From Legionella donaldsonii (GTDB taxonomy: Bacteria; Pseudomonadota; Gammaproteobacteria; Legionellales; Legionellaceae): a DNA stretch of 64,000 nucleotides. The stretch is taken from positions 2,613,501 through 2,677,500 of the forward strand of contig NZ_UGOA01000001.1 of assembly GCF_900452385.1 (NCBI RefSeq), read 5' to 3'. Positions 62,516-64,000 of this stretch are shown one piece after another. The position numbers and the translations under genes are program-made. The notes under the pieces are model-generated. The model ran no database searches, was not told the DNA's origin, and worked only from the letters and a program-made list of their open reading frames with translations. Within the stretch, counting starts at the first letter, position 1. Each line of letters starts with the position of its first letter.

Positions 62516-63265
62516 TTAAGACTCATCAGACGACTGGCGTTTGCGTTGTTTGCGCACACGATGCAAAGCAAGCAAGGTTTGCAAAGGACCGGACAAAGCA
62601 TAAATGACAAAACCAACAAACAGAACCACAGACGGATTTGCGGCAATCGCGACAAACAGAATTACCATAACCAAGAGGTATAAAAAAGGAACTTTTCCTT
62701 TAAAATCAATTTCTTTAAAACTGTAGTAGCGTACATTACTCACCATAAGAACCGCCGCAACAACCGTAATAAACGCTGTCAGTATAGCGATTACAAAATG
62801 TTGCAATTCATTTTGGTGACAAAACCAAACAAAGGACGAAACAATCGCTGCGGCAGGAGGACAGGCAAGCCCTTGAAAATAGCGTTTATCCGCTGTTTCA
62901 ACCTGGGTATTGAAACGCGCAAGCCGTAAAGCCACTGCAGCGGTATAAATGAAGGCTACTAACCAGCCTACTTTACCTAATTGCTGCAGATTCCAACTAT
63001 AAAGCAGTAAGGCCGGTGCAACTCCAAAGGTAACCATATCGGACAAGCTATCGTATTCAGCACCAAATGCAGTTTGCGTATTCGTCAAACGAGCAATACG
63101 TCCATCAAGCCCATCAGCAACCATACCAATAAAAATAGCGATAACAGCGACTTCGTATTGCGCCTTTAATGAAGCGACAATCGAGTAAAAAGCAGCAAAA
63201 AGGCTTGCCGTAGTAAACAAATTAGGTAACAAATATATTCCTGAATGGTTTTCTTTCTGATTCAC
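62516..63265 (-). CDS. pssA: CDP-diacylglycerol-serine O-phosphatidyltransferase
   Basis: A 249-residue integral membrane CDP-alcohol phosphatidyltransferase. The catalytic motif D-G-x2-A-R-x8-G-x3-D-x3-D is complete (DGRIARLTNTQTAFGAEYDS then LSD). About seven hydrophobic segments and a basic C-terminus (RVRKQRKRQ) are visible. It makes phosphatidylserine, the precursor of phosphatidylethanolamine; this membrane type is Bacillus-like rather than the E. coli phospholipase-D type. Convergent with npr, 14 bases between stops. Confidence 0.92.
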   Translation of the reverse strand: MNQKENHSGIYLLPNLFTTASLFAAFYSIVASLKAQYEVAVIAIFIGMVADGLDGRIARLTNTQTAFGAEYDSLSDMVTFGVAPALLLYSWNLQQLGKVGWLVAFIYTAAVALRLARFNTQVETADKRYFQGLACPPAAAIVSSFVWFCHQNELQHFVIAILTAFITVVAAVLMVSNVRYYSFKEIDFKGKVPFLYLLVMVILFVAIAANPSVVLFVGFVIYALSGPLQTLLALHRVRKQRKRQSSDES

Positions 63266-63390
63266 AGTAAATGCTCATCTAAAATTAAATCGTTAGCATG
63301 CTAACATAATAATTGTCCTTACTGCCATTGCTTCGTTGTTTTGCCAAGATGATGCTATACTAGGCATACTGTTTTTAATATGTATCAAAT

Positions 63391-63675
63391 ATGGCCGAAG
63401 ACTCCGAGAACAAAAAAATTGTTATCGAAGGTGTTACTCCTCAAGGTAAGCCTTTTCGTCCCAGTGATTGGGCAGAGCGAATGAGTGGGACAATGGCCAG
63501 CTTCAAAAACAGACGTATTCATTATTCCCCTCTGCTGCAACCTAGCGTGAATACAGAAGGCTATAAATGCGTTCTACTTGATCCCAAACTCAAAGAATCC
63601 AGTCCACAAGTCTATCAAGCCATTTTGGATTTTGCTAAAGCCAACAACCTCAAGATTTGCGGTGAGAATGAGTAA
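63391..63675 (+). CDS. DUF3579-family protein
   Basis: A 94-residue cytoplasmic protein. VIEGVTPQGKPFRPSDWAER near the N-terminus, then HYSPLLQPSV and GYKCVLLDPKL, are characteristic of DUF3579. Function unknown, but the family is widespread in Beta- and Gammaproteobacteria, sometimes next to cell-envelope or pssA-like genes. Divergent from pssA. Confidence 0.8.
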   Translation: MAEDSENKKIVIEGVTPQGKPFRPSDWAERMSGTMASFKNRRIHYSPLLQPSVNTEGYKCVLLDPKLKESSPQVYQAILDFAKANNLKICGENE

Positions 63676-63726
63676 ATTACCCTGCAGCAATGGATGCCCC
63701 GCGAACCCTGACCAACCTCAATGCAC

Positions 63727-64000
63727 TCACTGCGTTTGAGATTGCAAACGAATAGAGATTTCATAATTACCATTCCCACTCATCAATTCAAAACTATGAA
63801 TATCACCAGCAGGGCCAGAGGTTGTTATTAGACTATCGCTGCGGTTAGGAAGACTCCAACGTGTCTGTAAAGTTCCCCTTTCGTTTTTTAACTGTATTTT
63901 TATTGAACCAATCATATCATCATTATTCCAGGGAGCCGCATCTGCTTCATTCAAAGACAAAATCACTGTAACAGCTTCTCCTGGTGACAATGGCTCAGAC
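63727..64000 (-). CDS. Orphan protein, C-terminal part (5' truncated by window edge)
   Basis: The frame is open to the right edge (…SEPLSPGEAVTVIL) and a TTG at 63990 is only an internal codon. The visible 90 residues are polar with alternating strands (EAVTVILSLNEADAAPWNN; GNYEISIRLQSQTQ at the end). It looks like the end of an extracytoplasmic beta-sandwich-type protein, but I cannot name a family. It converges with the DUF3579 gene. Confidence 0.55.
   Translation of the reverse strand, partial: SEPLSPGEAVTVILSLNEADAAPWNNDDMIGSIKIQLKNERGTLQTRWSLPNRSDSLITTSGPAGDIHSFELMSGNGNYEISIRLQSQTQ

Overview
The window reads as a chromosomal segment of a Legionella species (Gammaproteobacteria, Legionellales). 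This is inferred from gene content, not from a database search. The DNA is AT-rich. Ordinary gammaproteobacterial housekeeping blocks (hflK-hflC-yjeT-purA, rpmB-rpmG, rpoN-hpf-ptsN-npr, trmB, pssA, epmC) sit among traits typical of Legionella: two eukaryote-like S10 serine carboxypeptidases, ankyrin-type proteins, many orphan proteins with no recognisable family, and direct-repeat promoter elements that fit the PmrA box controlling Dot/Icm effectors. I saw no tRNA, rRNA, insertion sequence, prophage or CRISPR array.

Layout. 1-6.4 kb: the end of an EmrA/EmrB-type efflux operon, an ACP/acyl-AMP-ligase/acyltransferase fusion, a universal stress protein and an outer-membrane barrel. 6.4-14 kb: epmC, a VirK-like protein, a duplicated Cys-rich secreted protein, an AraC regulator, an orphan acetolactate synthase and several orphans. 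14-22 kb: a FixL/FixJ-like two-component pair divergent from an SDR-like protein, a DUF1304 protein, a fatty-acid desaturase, an RlmM-like methyltransferase and the ABC-F protein YbiT. 22-28 kb: accessory genes, including a very large orphan with a Rossmann-like motif, an ankyrin-like protein and the first S10 carboxypeptidase. 28.7-35.8 kb: a DJ-1/PfpI protein and a complete OMF-MFP-RND efflux operon. 36-40 kb: a small orphan behind a near-perfect PmrA-type box, the second S10 carboxypeptidase, an ArnT-like glycosyltransferase and a gene broken by an apparent one-base deletion next to its start codon. 40-49.5 kb: an LplT-Aas fusion, two convergent paralogous genes with a His-then-Cys layout like permuted papain-fold enzymes, an ornithine-cyclodeaminase/serine-dehydratase pair and an alpha/beta hydrolase with an acidic tail. 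49.6-64 kb: mostly housekeeping genes, interrupted by ankyrin and membrane orphans and by a 1.3-kb tandem repeat array just upstream of rpmB.

Themes. Lipid remodelling is unusually rich: two acyl-activating/acyltransferase fusions, a desaturase and pssA. Export is covered by two efflux systems. The strongest candidates for something undescribed are (i) the convergent H...C hydrolase-like pair at 44.7-46.2 kb, one of which has a PmrA-like box, (ii) the 85-residue protein behind the PmrA-like box at 35.97 kb, (iii) the hydrolase at 48.4 kb with two LIR-like motifs in its tail, and (iv) the higher-order repeat array at 56.8-58.2 kb.
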